NCBI RefSeq assembly: GCF_000017585.1
Contig: NC_009714.1
Coordinates: forward strand, 248,001 to 312,000
Direction of reading: 5' to 3'
DNA length: 64,000 nucleotides
Origin: Campylobacter hominis ATCC BAA-381
GTDB lineage: Bacteria; Campylobacterota; Campylobacteria; Campylobacterales; Campylobacteraceae
The notes under the pieces are model-generated. The model had not been told where the DNA came from, searched no databases, and was given only the letters and a program-made list of their open reading frames with translations. How positions within the stretch are numbered: position 1 is the stretch's first letter; every line of letters begins with the position of its first letter. Made by a program: the position numbers and the translations under genes. This document shows positions 1-8,770 of the stretch, piece after piece.

Positions 1-320
1 GAACCCAAAAAATAGAAAAAATAGAATTAAACACCAAAAGAGGGAAAAATACCGTTAAAGCACCCAAACAAAATACATCCGGCAAAGGAAAAAGCGCAGA
101 ACAAATAGCAAGAGAAAAAGAGCTTGCCATAAAAAAAGAGCTTGACAGACAGATAGAATATTACAAAGCTATAGGTGATTTAACAAATCAACGCCTTAAA
201 GAAAAAGAAAAAGAAACCTTGCGCTTAAAAGAGCTAGGACTTAATAACCTCCAAATTCAGGAGTATTTCGCAAAAGAAGAAACAAAATGGAAAAATGATG
301 AGCTTAAAAAAGCAGCTTGA
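1..320 (+). CDS. Tape-measure protein, upstream reading frame (partial)
   Basis: An open frame (codons starting at base 3) enters from the left edge and ends at TGA 318-320. The visible 105 residues are Lys/Glu-rich and look like a continuous helix or coiled coil, as in the linker part of phage tape-measure proteins. The frame runs into a six-A run at 306-311 just before the stop. Removing one A there would join it directly to the tape-measure C-terminal frame that starts at 295. I therefore read it as the same gene, split by a one-base shift or translated in two pieces. The 5' end lies outside the window. Confidence 0.6.
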   Translation, partial: TQKIEKIELNTKRGKNTVKAPKQNTSGKGKSAEQIAREKELAIKKELDRQIEYYKAIGDLTNQRLKEKEKETLRLKELGLNNLQIQEYFAKEETKWKNDELKKAA

Positions 321-1167
321 AAACTTGGAATGCTACTACGAATTAGTCGGAGAAAAAGCAAAAGCCGGAAATGTAAGAGCTAAAATAAATGCTATGGATA
401 TGCAAAGTAGCGGCAACTACACAAACGAGCAGATTGCAGATGCAAATTTTGGAAGCGAGCAGCAAAAAACCAACTATGATACGCTAAACAGCGCTATGGG
501 ATATGATACAGGAATCAGCGGTGAGCTTGCGACAAGGCTGTCCGCAATTGATGAATTTCACGATGCCGAACTTGCAAGGATTACGGAGCACTACGCTTTG
601 CTGGAAGATACCAAAGCAAATCATATTGCAAAAGAGCAGGAGATGGACAGACTTGCAATCCAGACCAATCTAAGTTATGCAAGTGCGGGATTTGACGCAC
701 TGGGCGGACTTGCAAAAATGTTTTACGACGCAAGCGGCGGCGAAAATAAGGCTGCGCTTCGTGCATATCAGGCAATGATGGTCGGTAAAGCTATCGTAAA
801 TACCTATACGGCTGCTACAAATGCTTACGCAAGTGCAGGAAACCCGTATCTTGGAGCGGCTCTTGCAGCTCTAGCAATAGCGCAGGGAATGGCTCAAGTT
901 GCACAAATCAAAGCGCAAAAATTCCACACAGGCGGTATGGTAGGCGGCGGAAATTTGAAAAACGATGAAGTAAATGCAGTGCTTTTAAAGGGCGAATATG
1001 TATTAAATCGCGAACAAACCAAACAATTAAAAGACAGCGCCTCAGCACCGCAAACCGAACAAGGCGGCGGAATAACAATAGTAAATACCGTAGATCCGCA
1101 TTTGTTTGAGACTTGGGCGGAAAGTAGAAGCGGCAGAAAAGTAATAAAAAACATAGTAGGAGCATAG
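295..1167 (+). CDS. Phage tail tape-measure protein, C-terminal part
   Basis: 290 residues from ATG 295 (a second ATG follows at 298). The first ~130 residues are helical and charged. Residues ~125-215 are rich in Ala/Gly with hydrophobic stretches (AGNPYLGAALAALAIAQG). They are followed by a HTGGMVGGG segment and a LLKGEYVLNREQ motif, the usual C-terminal signature of siphophage tape-measure proteins and prophage tail length determinants. It sits directly before distal-tail genes, as tape measure genes do. It overlaps the previous frame by 26 nt; no convincing ribosome site precedes ATG 295, which favours a frameshifted single gene over an independent start. Confidence 0.75.
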   Translation: MMSLKKQLENLECYYELVGEKAKAGNVRAKINAMDMQSSGNYTNEQIADANFGSEQQKTNYDTLNSAMGYDTGISGELATRLSAIDEFHDAELARITEHYALLEDTKANHIAKEQEMDRLAIQTNLSYASAGFDALGGLAKMFYDASGGENKAALRAYQAMMVGKAIVNTYTAATNAYASAGNPYLGAALAALAIAQGMAQVAQIKAQKFHTGGMVGGGNLKNDEVNAVLLKGEYVLNREQTKQLKDSASAPQTEQGGGITIVNTVDPHLFETWAESRSGRKVIKNIVGA

Positions 1168-1169
1168 AT

Positions 1170-2318
1170 ATGGCATACAGCAATGGCAGTGTAAATGGGA
1201 TATTCAAGCTTTTGGATAAAATCAAAGAAACCGCTGTAAATGCAGGTTGGCAAGTGCTTGGCGAAAAAGAAATTCCATACACAAACATACCACGCGGCGG
1301 AGCGCATTTCACGGTAGAAAAAGGAAGTGGAGCAATAAGCCAAAATCAAACCGAAAACGCAAACAACTTAACAGTTATTTTTCCGCGCCCCGTTAATTTA
1401 AACTCAGTAACTTTTAAAGGTATTGAAAAAATCACGATAAACGGCGTATTATTTGACCAATCAAGAGAGCTGATAGGCACGGAAATTACTGATAATACGG
1501 AGTTTAGCGATGAAATAAAAGTTAAAAAGTATATTCAGATTGAAGCCGTAGGAAGCGCGAACTTCAGTAATTTTGATTTGAATTTTAGCTGTGAGACAAA
1601 CATCATTTTGCAAAAAGATTTAATAATCACAAACGCTGACGATAATAATCAGGTAATTTTAAATTTCAGCGCTTTTATAGAGCCTGACGGACGCTCAAAC
1701 ATTGCCATAACTTCAAGCACCGGTTACAGCCAAACTCTACCCATAGAAAAACAATTAAACGCAAAGCTTGGTTATATTTTAGCTGATGACAAAGAGCTTA
1801 ATTACCACATAAGTTTTAACAATAACAGAATGCTTTTAAATTTAAGCATTTATCGCCCTGATGATGCCGTGCAAAAAAATGAAGTAAGGCAAATTATTTA
1901 CCTTGGGCGCATCCGCATTTACGGCGGTGAGTGGGCAATCCCCGATTGCAACTTAATATTATCAAGCTACGAAAACACCAAATGGAACAACTACAAAGGC
2001 TGCAACATCTTAAACCCATATCTTTTTTGCGCTAATGCTTGGAAGCAGATAAACGCTACAGCATTTAACAGCTCTACATTTGACGCGTCAAACTGCGATA
2101 TCGTAAGCCCTCCAAACGGAGAAATGTTTAGTGCACCTATCATTTTAAGCGACACCTATAATATCTACGGAGAAATTGACGGAATTTACAACTTAATAAT
2201 GGCGGACGGTATAAATTACAGCGATGAAATAGCAATAGAAAACAACCCTTATATCGTGGTTGCAGATAACATAGGTTTTAATAAATTTGACACTTACGCT
2301 TTTAAAAAGGATGAGTAA
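1170..2318 (+). CDS. Phage distal-tail protein, uncharacterised
   Basis: 382 residues, ATG 1170 preceded by a GGAG at about 1157-1160. I do not recognise a named family. It is Asn/Ile-rich with alternating polar and hydrophobic residues typical of beta-rich virion proteins. Its first ~60 residues (IFKLLDKIKETAVNAGWQVL, then a GGAHF motif) resemble the start of the next gene product, so the two may be diverged paralogues. Its place between tape measure and hub genes suggests a baseplate or distal-tail component. It ends with a one-base overlap (TAATG) with the next gene, so the two are probably translationally coupled. Confidence 0.6.
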   Translation: MAYSNGSVNGIFKLLDKIKETAVNAGWQVLGEKEIPYTNIPRGGAHFTVEKGSGAISQNQTENANNLTVIFPRPVNLNSVTFKGIEKITINGVLFDQSRELIGTEITDNTEFSDEIKVKKYIQIEAVGSANFSNFDLNFSCETNIILQKDLIITNADDNNQVILNFSAFIEPDGRSNIAITSSTGYSQTLPIEKQLNAKLGYILADDKELNYHISFNNNRMLLNLSIYRPDDAVQKNEVRQIIYLGRIRIYGGEWAIPDCNLILSSYENTKWNNYKGCNILNPYLFCANAWKQINATAFNSSTFDASNCDIVSPPNGEMFSAPIILSDTYNIYGEIDGIYNLIMADGINYSDEIAIENNPYIVVADNIGFNKFDTYAFKKDE

Positions 2319-3295
2319 TGCAGTATGAAAAGATAGATGTTTATACAAGGGTTGAGCTGATTTTACGAATAAAAGCCCTGCTTGACTCAAACGGTTGGCA
2401 GACATACCAAAAAAGCGAACAAACACTTTATGCAATAAACAGTTTAGGCGGAGCATTGACGCTGAATTTTGAAGCTTGGCACAGCGACCCGAGCTATGGC
2501 AGAAGCCAAAGAGCGGGAGCCTATGCCTGTTTTAGCATAGATGAAAGCAAAAGCTACTCTGAACAGGAAGGAAACAACGAAATAGCTTATTTTCAGTTTA
2601 ATCAACCCAATACAAACGGTGCTGAATTTAACGGCGGATATCTGTTTGCCGATGATAAAACTTTGATAATAGCTCTTGATATTGCAAATCACAAACAGGT
2701 TATAATAATCTTTTCATACATAACCAAATCTCACGAATTTAACGGTGGCAGAGTGTGTTATGCAAGTGCTGCTACAAATACATATGATTACGGGCACGGA
2801 GAGAGTTATAAAGGTGACGGGCAAATTCCTTTCAGCAAGGATGCATCCGGGCAAAAAACCGCATTTTTACTTGGCGGAAAATGGCAAAACATATACGCAT
2901 ATTCTACAAGATACGGCAATTATGAAACAGATTTAAGAGAGATTAAAATGCTTACAAACTTAATGCAACCGAAAATTGATAGCTCACGCAAAGATTTCAA
3001 CGCATTAAGCGCTATTTCGGTATATGATTTTTTGGATTCAAAAAAAGCAAAAAGTTCTCTAAGCGGACTTCAAACGCTGATAACACCAAATTTCTTTTAT
3101 AAAAACAATGAAAATCACTGGGTTTATGCAGGAGCTTTGGAGTGTGTGAGAGTTTTTAATGAATATCCAAATATCTATGAAAACGCAACTATTTTACATC
3201 TTGGAAATGAAAAGTTTTTCACTTTTCGCCCACATCAAAATCCGGGTGTAAATCCTTCAAGTAGCAACTATTCATTGGCGGTGAAAATTGTATAG
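2318..3295 (+). CDS. Phage distal-tail protein, uncharacterised
   Basis: 325 residues, start overlapping the previous stop by one base. The N-terminus (ELILRIKALLDSNGWQTY, then SLGGALTLNFEAW) parallels the previous protein's NAGWQVL...RGGAHFTVEK, which supports a duplicated N-terminal module. The rest is Tyr/Asn/Gly-rich and probably beta-structured. No enzymatic motif is visible. By position it belongs to the tail-tip or baseplate module. Function otherwise unknown. Confidence 0.6.
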   Translation: MQYEKIDVYTRVELILRIKALLDSNGWQTYQKSEQTLYAINSLGGALTLNFEAWHSDPSYGRSQRAGAYACFSIDESKSYSEQEGNNEIAYFQFNQPNTNGAEFNGGYLFADDKTLIIALDIANHKQVIIIFSYITKSHEFNGGRVCYASAATNTYDYGHGESYKGDGQIPFSKDASGQKTAFLLGGKWQNIYAYSTRYGNYETDLREIKMLTNLMQPKIDSSRKDFNALSAISVYDFLDSKKAKSSLSGLQTLITPNFFYKNNENHWVYAGALECVRVFNEYPNIYENATILHLGNEKFFTFRPHQNPGVNPSSSNYSLAVKIV

Positions 3296-4334
3296 GAATT
3301 TTATAAATCTTTTTGGATACAGCACTTATAAAAGAGGCAATAAAAACGCAAACAGCCTTTATAATGAGGCTTCTCCCGGCAAAGTGACAGGCAAAAACGC
3401 GGGAATGCCGCAAATCGGAATAATTCCAAAAAAGGTTGATAGCAGCGTAACTTTAGCTCCGCTTTATCCATATCACGATAAAGCTATGTGGCTTTATTTA
3501 TGGCTTGATGATGATGGTAAAAAAACCGACTTAAAAAGAGCATATGATTTTAAAAACATAACCGCTGCAAAGGAAGTTAGATTTTACCTTAGAAATGCAA
3601 GTTTGGATGACATTACCTTTGATGGCATAAGTCTTACGGGAGAAATGAGCGAAATAGAGCTTTTAGGCGTAAATTCAGGTGATGTTTTTAAACCCGGACA
3701 ATACCGCATAATAACCATAAGAGCCGAACAATTAGGCGATTTGCTAATTGACGGCATAATAAACCTAAATTTCAGTAACAAACAAATCATTTCTATCTAC
3801 TTAAACGGTGAGCGTGCAGTTGTTTTTAGCTACCTTCCAAACTATGAATACACTGAAAGCAAAGAGCTTAAAACCGATATCTTCACCGCTCAAAACGGCA
3901 AAGAGTTCAGGCGAGCTAAAAGAAGCGTCGCGGTTAGAATTGTGAGTTTTAACATAATCACAAAAGAAATTAATAACGGCGTGGAGCCCTTAATCAGCTT
4001 TGGAATGCACAAATTTATAATGCTTCCTTTGTGGTTTAGTTGCACCGAAATTTTAAATCCTAAAGGCGAATTGACGGATAAAATCAAAACGGGCGGACTT
4101 GAAAATAAGGAATTTAAAACGGGCGGAAACGTGCTTATCTATAATAATTTTAAAGATTTTGAAGTCGCTAAAATCGCAAGCATTTACAAAAACGAAATAA
4201 CGCTAGGCAAAAAGGCTAATGCTAAAAAATATATTTTACCGTTAATAAAAGTAACGCCTAAAGAAAATATATCATACGATTTTAAAAACGCCGAAACATT
4301 AAAATTCGAGCTTGAATTCAAGGAAATTTTATGA
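3288..4334 (+). CDS. Phage distal-tail protein, uncharacterised
   Basis: 348 residues beginning at a TTG (3288) that overlaps the end of the upstream gene by 8 nt; the start is uncertain because TTG is the only early candidate. The middle part (residues ~85-210) reads like a beta-sandwich domain (RFYLRNASLDDITFDGISL, GDVFKPGQYRIITIRAE), similar in feel to carbohydrate-binding or Ig-like domains of tail proteins. It overlaps the next gene by 4 nt (ATGA). Not assigned to a family. Confidence 0.55.
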   Translation: MYRNFINLFGYSTYKRGNKNANSLYNEASPGKVTGKNAGMPQIGIIPKKVDSSVTLAPLYPYHDKAMWLYLWLDDDGKKTDLKRAYDFKNITAAKEVRFYLRNASLDDITFDGISLTGEMSEIELLGVNSGDVFKPGQYRIITIRAEQLGDLLIDGIINLNFSNKQIISIYLNGERAVVFSYLPNYEYTESKELKTDIFTAQNGKEFRRAKRSVAVRIVSFNIITKEINNGVEPLISFGMHKFIMLPLWFSCTEILNPKGELTDKIKTGGLENKEFKTGGNVLIYNNFKDFEVAKIASIYKNEITLGKKANAKKYILPLIKVTPKENISYDFKNAETLKFELEFKEIL

Positions 4335-4903
4335 AATATGATAATAAGGAAATTTTATATTTTCCGCCGCTTTTAAGCCCGCAGATAACGATAAACGCGG
4401 GATTTAATCTTTACGGCAAAGAAAAACTTGCCAAATATGACCCAAAGCCAAATGCAAGGACGATAACGCATAAATATTATTTAAGGAATTTAGGCGAAGC
4501 GCGCAAACTTGAAAACTACTTTTTAAGCAAACAGGCAATGCTTAAAAGCTTTTTTATACCTAGCTATAAAAGGGATTTTTTAGCACTTGATAAACAAAGC
4601 GCACCCATAGATGCCATAGATATACAAAACACAAACGGCGGATATGCGGTCTATAATCAAAGCAGATTTATTTTTTTACCAAAATACAACTTTTCTACGC
4701 AGATAATTGACATTAGAAAAGATACGAAAAAAGATTGCGAGGTGATGATTTTAAAAGACACGTTTAAAACTGATATTACGGCGGATACTTTGATAATGGA
4801 GCTAATAAACGTGCGCTTTGACACGGACACTTTTACGCTCTCAAAAAACGGAGCTGTAGGCTATACAACGACACTGAAATTTAAGGAAGTATTTTATGAG
4901 TGA
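4331..4903 (+). CDS. Phage minor tail protein
   Basis: 190 residues, coupled by an ATGA overlap to the gene before and by 8 nt to the gene after. The segment around residues 55-85 (RKLENYFLSKQAMLKSFFIP) followed by SYKRDF is of the kind found in small distal-tail proteins where an aromatic-rich strand precedes a W/Y-x-R-D-F motif. Its place just before the BR0599/DUF2163-type gene corresponds to the small DUF2460-like component in gene-transfer-agent and siphophage tail modules. That family assignment is inference from order. Confidence 0.55.
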   Translation: MKYDNKEILYFPPLLSPQITINAGFNLYGKEKLAKYDPKPNARTITHKYYLRNLGEARKLENYFLSKQAMLKSFFIPSYKRDFLALDKQSAPIDAIDIQNTNGGYAVYNQSRFIFLPKYNFSTQIIDIRKDTKKDCEVMILKDTFKTDITADTLIMELINVRFDTDTFTLSKNGAVGYTTTLKFKEVFYE

Positions 4904-5651
4904 AAATTATTATCTTTTCGAGTTTGGCGCTATGCTTGACAGATACTTTTATACAAGCGCGCAAATCGATATTAAAAAAGGCGACAAAATTTATAAAAGC
5001 GAAACAATTTTTTTAAATGAGCTTGGAAAAGACAGTTTGAATGATGATGCTTCTATCAGTTGCGGATTTGATTGTGAGCCAATCAATCTTTATAAGGATT
5101 TTAATCCGAGCACCAACATAAATGTAAAGGTTATGGACGCGGAGGAAAAACTTCTTTTTTACGGCAGAATTGCAAGCGTGGAATTTGACGCAAAAGACGG
5201 CAGCGCCGCAATTAAGCTAAGCACTCTTGGCGCACTTATGAAAGGCAAAATCCCGACACGCACATTCTCACGCGAGTGTGGATTCGAGCTTTTCGATGGA
5301 AACTGCGCTTTAAACAAAAAAGATTATTCGCTTACGCTTCTTGGCAAAGACTGCGAGTTTTTGGAAAATTTCACGCAGATTAAAAGCGCAAAAATCGGTG
5401 AAAAACCTGATGGCTACTTCTTAGGCGGCTATGTAAGCTTTAACAATCAGCACAGCTACATTATGCAGCATACTGGCGATACAATATTTTTAATGTTTCC
5501 GCTTAAAAAACTAAATAAAAATGTAGTTTTATACGTGTATGCCGGGTGCGATAAGCTTCTTAATACCTGCAAAAATAAATTCAACAATGAAATAAATTAC
5601 GGCGGTTTTCCATTTGTTCCCGGTAAAAATCCCGTAACGCAAGGATATTAA
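4896..5651 (+). CDS. Phage BR0599-like (DUF2163) tail hub protein
   Basis: 251 residues. It shows the two-part arrangement of the BR0599 family: an N-terminal beta domain, a middle FYGRIASVEFDAKDG strand pair, then the segment RTFSRECGFELFDGNC at about residues 120-136. There two cysteines bracket an F-x-L/F-F-G/D motif, matching the conserved C...LFG...C signature of this family. In gene-transfer agents and related siphophages this protein is part of the tail hub. The next gene starts 2 nt after its stop. No NlpC/P60 peptidase gene follows, although one often does in such modules. Confidence 0.7.
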   Translation: MSENYYLFEFGAMLDRYFYTSAQIDIKKGDKIYKSETIFLNELGKDSLNDDASISCGFDCEPINLYKDFNPSTNINVKVMDAEEKLLFYGRIASVEFDAKDGSAAIKLSTLGALMKGKIPTRTFSRECGFELFDGNCALNKKDYSLTLLGKDCEFLENFTQIKSAKIGEKPDGYFLGGYVSFNNQHSYIMQHTGDTIFLMFPLKKLNKNVVLYVYAGCDKLLNTCKNKFNNEINYGGFPFVPGKNPVTQGY

Positions 5652-5652
5652 G

Positions 5653-7707
5653 ATGGGTAAAAGTAGCGGCGGTGGAAATCAGGTAATCGGTTTCGCATAT
5701 TTTTTGGGAATGGCTGTGGCAACCGCCACAAAAATAGATGAACTTGTGAAGTTTAAATTTAAAGGCGATGTTGTAAAAGAGCCGCATTTAACAAGTAGCG
5801 GAAGCTTTGTAGCAAAAACCGGGCAACAAATGGGAGGAGGTAACGGAAGCGGCAACAAAGACAGCACGGTGTATTTTTATGACGGCAGTCAAAGCGCAGC
5901 GGATCCGTATATCGCAAAGCAGACAGGCTCAAGTATGTGCTACAAAAATACGTCTTATTTCGTAATCAACGGCTTTATAGGGGACAATGTAAGTTCTTGC
6001 CCTGAATACAGCATAATTGCAAGACGCACAAGACTTGGCGTAAGCTGGGACAGTGGGGACAACCTAAGTAACATAAACGGAGATATAAATCCCGCTCACG
6101 CGCTTTGGTATATCTTGACGGCTAAAATCAAGCTAAGTGAGGAATTCTTAGATAGCTCTAGCTTTGAAAAAGTGGCAAAAGCTCTTAAAAAGGAAGGCTT
6201 TGGAATAAGCTTTGTAATGAGTAGAAGCAACGAAGCAAAAGAGTGGATAAAAGAGATTTTAAGGACGATTGACGGAGTGCTTTACATCAACAAATCAAAC
6301 TCAAAACTTGCTTTAAAAATTTTAAGAGACGATTACAATCCTGATAATCTATTTAAAATTAACGAAAGCAACAGTTCAAACATCAAATTCACGCGCAAGA
6401 GTTGGGATGATACATACAGCAAATGTATCATCAAATACACGGATAATGTCCAAAACATCGAGGCAAGCGTAAGTGCCATAAACACAGCCACGAAAAATAC
6501 ACTTGGATATGAAAAGACATATGAATGCGAGTTTATGACGGTTTCAAACGCAAGAAACGCAAAAATCGTCTTAAATAGAACGATGAGAAAAATGAGTTAT
6601 CCATATGCCAGCGTAAAAATGCAAGTTAGCGCAGAGCTTTTTAAAGATTTGTGTGTTGGGGATGTCGTGCTTTTCAGCAATGAAAAACTGGGAGTTAGGG
6701 ATATGCGCCTCAGAATTTTAAATCTTGGCGGCGAAAAAGATGAGCCAAGTATTGAAGTTGAAGCCGTAGAGGATGTATTTGCCCTAAAAAATCTAACCGT
6801 AACATCCGTGCAAGACAGTCTTTATAAGCCGGTTGATTTAAAAGTCGGCGCTATTGAATACTTTGGCGCAGTAGAGGCTACCATAGAAAACGGAAGCGAA
6901 CAAGGAATAATTCCTATGGCAATCGCACCAACTGGAATGGTGCAGTATTTTACCGCAAGCGACGGACTTAGCGGCAAAACGGTAAATCTCGACAAAACTT
7001 GGGCTTTAGCAGAGCTTAACGAGCCTTTACAAATCACAAACGAAGTCGCAAGAGAGGCAAAATTTATAATTAAAGAAATCACGCCGCTTTGGGCTGTAAA
7101 TGCCACTGAGGCAGGCTGGCAACGTTTAAAAATGACTTGCCTAATAAATGATGAGTATATCAACTTTAAAACGCGTAAAAGTCTAGGTAACGGGCTTTGG
7201 GAAGTGTCGTGTTTAATACGGGGCTTAAGCGGCAAAAAGATAACTTCGCATCAAAAAGGCGTTAAGGTTTGGTTTGCACCAAAAGATGCCAACGATTTAC
7301 AGGTTTTACCGATTATCTCGCCAAATACGACAATTTATTTCAAGGCAGGCAACTTTGCAGACAGCACGGAAACAAAAAAGCTTGATTTTTCTCATAGTGG
7401 AAAAGCAAAAATGCCATATCCTATAAGCAATTTAAAAGCGTGGAAAGAAAACGGAAAAACATATTTTAAGTGGGTGAATTGCGTAAGATTACACGGCGCA
7501 AATTTTAGAAGCTGCGATGTTGTGCCGGCAGGAATTGATGAAAATTTAATGGAAAATGAAGTTTTACTTAAGATTTCAGACGGTAAAGAATTTCACATAA
7601 AGGCCAATAATTTCGAGTATGAAACGAATGAGCGCTTAACTTATAGATTTTACAACGCAGCTTATATAACAAATATTTTAAGCGAAAAAGTGGAAATTAC
7701 AATTTAA
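5653..7707 (+). CDS. Phage tail-tip (host specificity) protein, main body without its N-terminal module
   Basis: 684 residues, ATG 5653. The beginning (MGKSSGGGNQVIGFAYFLGM) corresponds to the Lys/Gly-rich linker plus Y-Y-L-G-M/A-x-A strand that in many tail-tip proteins lies about 80 residues inside the chain, directly after a VxFGTxxxxGNxxWxxDL module. Residues ~220-420 are the conserved tail-tip core (KSNSKLALKILRDDYN, then KSWDDTYSKCIIKYTD) and the C-terminal third contains fibronectin-like beta segments. The missing N-terminal module is encoded by the next gene, downstream. The protein would sit at the tip of the tail and contact the host surface. Confidence 0.7.
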   Translation: MGKSSGGGNQVIGFAYFLGMAVATATKIDELVKFKFKGDVVKEPHLTSSGSFVAKTGQQMGGGNGSGNKDSTVYFYDGSQSAADPYIAKQTGSSMCYKNTSYFVINGFIGDNVSSCPEYSIIARRTRLGVSWDSGDNLSNINGDINPAHALWYILTAKIKLSEEFLDSSSFEKVAKALKKEGFGISFVMSRSNEAKEWIKEILRTIDGVLYINKSNSKLALKILRDDYNPDNLFKINESNSSNIKFTRKSWDDTYSKCIIKYTDNVQNIEASVSAINTATKNTLGYEKTYECEFMTVSNARNAKIVLNRTMRKMSYPYASVKMQVSAELFKDLCVGDVVLFSNEKLGVRDMRLRILNLGGEKDEPSIEVEAVEDVFALKNLTVTSVQDSLYKPVDLKVGAIEYFGAVEATIENGSEQGIIPMAIAPTGMVQYFTASDGLSGKTVNLDKTWALAELNEPLQITNEVAREAKFIIKEITPLWAVNATEAGWQRLKMTCLINDEYINFKTRKSLGNGLWEVSCLIRGLSGKKITSHQKGVKVWFAPKDANDLQVLPIISPNTTIYFKAGNFADSTETKKLDFSHSGKAKMPYPISNLKAWKENGKTYFKWVNCVRLHGANFRSCDVVPAGIDENLMENEVLLKISDGKEFHIKANNFEYETNERLTYRFYNAAYITNILSEKVEITI

Positions 7708-7718
7708 AGGAGAAAAAA

Positions 7719-7946
7719 ATGTTTTATGCGATAGTTGCCGTAATAACGGCAGTTGCTATGGTTGCGGTGTATCTTTTAATGCCTGTTCCGCCCGAAATGG
7801 AAAATGCAAAAGCAAAAGGGCTTGATGAGTTTTCAATGCCCACAAACTCAAATTCCCGCGTTGTGCCTGAGCTTTTCGGCACTTGCGAGCTTAAAGGCAA
7901 TATTATATGGTTTGGCGATTTAAGAAGCAAAGAAATAAAAAAATAA
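7719..7946 (+). CDS. Tail-tip N-terminal module encoded as a separate small protein
   Basis: 75 residues with a strong ribosome site (AAAGGAG before ATG 7719). Residues ~1-22 form a hydrophobic segment ending in LLMPVPP; then comes SRVVPELFGTCELKG followed by NIIWFGDLR. That V-P-x-x-F/Y-G-T ... G-N-x-x-W-x-x-D-L pattern is the N-terminal signature of gpJ-like tail-tip proteins, where it is followed immediately by a Lys/Gly-rich linker. Here the chain stops after RSKEIKK, and the linker begins the gene product located upstream (5653). Gene order is thus permuted relative to the usual single protein. Confidence 0.6.
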   Translation: MFYAIVAVITAVAMVAVYLLMPVPPEMENAKAKGLDEFSMPTNSNSRVVPELFGTCELKGNIIWFGDLRSKEIKK

Positions 7947-7956
7947 GGAGCAAATT

Positions 7957-8268
7957 ATGGCAATTTTAGAAAACGGACTTGAAACAATGGAGCTTGGCGC
8001 TACGGCGTGGCGAATTATCATAAATGATAATTTTGGGAAACTTTATGTAAAAAATGAGCTTTACAATAAAAACGAAAGTGACGCAAGATATGCTACAAAA
8101 AATGGTGACGCCGCTTTGGATTTTACCGTTAAAAATATCGATGTCAAAGGACTTTTAAAGCTTGGCTCGGTTTTACCCGCTGCACCTTTACCCGCTGCAA
8201 ATCCGTCCGGCTACATAAAGGCTGAAGTCAGTGGCAAAGTTGTAAAAATACCGTATTATGAGGTGTAA
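7957..8268 (+). CDS. Phage tail-fibre-like protein
   Basis: 103 residues, start with AAGGAG upstream. The central NKNESDARYATKNGDAALDF matches the Y-x-K-x-E-(S/V)-D-A-R-Y-x-x-K-N-G-D repeat of trimeric tail fibres and collar fibres. A further repeat-like part (DVKGLLKLGSVLPAAPLPAA) follows. It is short for a fibre and may be an adaptor or a trimmed fibre. It lies 3 nt before the next gene. Confidence 0.6.
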   Translation: MAILENGLETMELGATAWRIIINDNFGKLYVKNELYNKNESDARYATKNGDAALDFTVKNIDVKGLLKLGSVLPAAPLPAANPSGYIKAEVSGKVVKIPYYEV

Positions 8269-8270
8269 GA

Positions 8271-8648
8271 ATGAGCGTATATGATTTTTTAGAGCGCATT
8301 AAAGGGCTTATTAGTGAATACGGCGACGTAAAAATAGGTATAGAAAAACTGCAACCGGATAGCTTCCCGCTTCTTAGGGTTGTGCCAAATCAAAATAGCC
8401 TTGATGACGGACTCGATCACTGGGCGCAAGATATATATTTTAGTATCTATATAGGCAAAATGATAGATGAGCCTGAAAGTGCCTTTAAATGGGCTTATGA
8501 TATAGAAAACAAAATTTTTAATAAACTACATAATTTCCAATTTGATGATGGCGGACTGATAAGATTTGTAGAGAGCAAACGGGTTGAGCTATTGGATGAT
8601 TTTTTGATTATAGAAAGCAGCTATTTTTGTGATAGTTTTAGGCTTTAA
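8271..8648 (+). CDS. Phage protein, possible tail-completion type
   Basis: 125 residues, last gene of the tail block. It starts with a helical region (MSVYDFLERIKGLISEYGDV), then a beta-rich part (DHWAQDIYFSIYIGKM, LLDDFLIIESSYFCDSFRL). The sequence has the general build of small tail-terminator or completion proteins (about 120-140 residues, alpha/beta). I cannot assign it firmly; position at the very end of the tail genes would be unusual for that role. Confidence 0.4.
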   Translation: MSVYDFLERIKGLISEYGDVKIGIEKLQPDSFPLLRVVPNQNSLDDGLDHWAQDIYFSIYIGKMIDEPESAFKWAYDIENKIFNKLHNFQFDDGGLIRFVESKRVELLDDFLIIESSYFCDSFRL

Positions 8649-8699
8649 AATCGCTTTAAAGTGTGTTTAATTTAGCTCTAAACAGATGCAAAAAATAGA

Positions 8700-8770
8700 T
8701 TTTTCTCATTAAAATGAGAATTATTTGAATGAATTTTTTCTCATTTAAGCGAGAATTTTTTTCTCATTTT
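8700..8770. repeat. T-rich CTCATT repeats and 18-bp palindrome, presumed phage end
   Basis: Three direct copies of T(5-7)CTCATT occur at 8700-8710, 8734-8745 and 8755-8768. The first is part of the perfect palindrome TTCTCATTAAAATGAGAA (8703-8720), and GAGAA recurs at 8751-8755. Clustered short repeats at the junction between phage tail genes and a chromosomal gene are what transposase-binding sites at the end of a Mu-like phage look like. No integrase-type attachment site is recognisable. The assignment as phage end is inference. Confidence 0.45.

Noticed and set aside
894..1349. Minus-strand ORFs opposite the phage tail genes
   Set aside because: Composition is that of antisense shadow (Phe/Leu/Ser-rich), and strong plus-strand genes cover the region.
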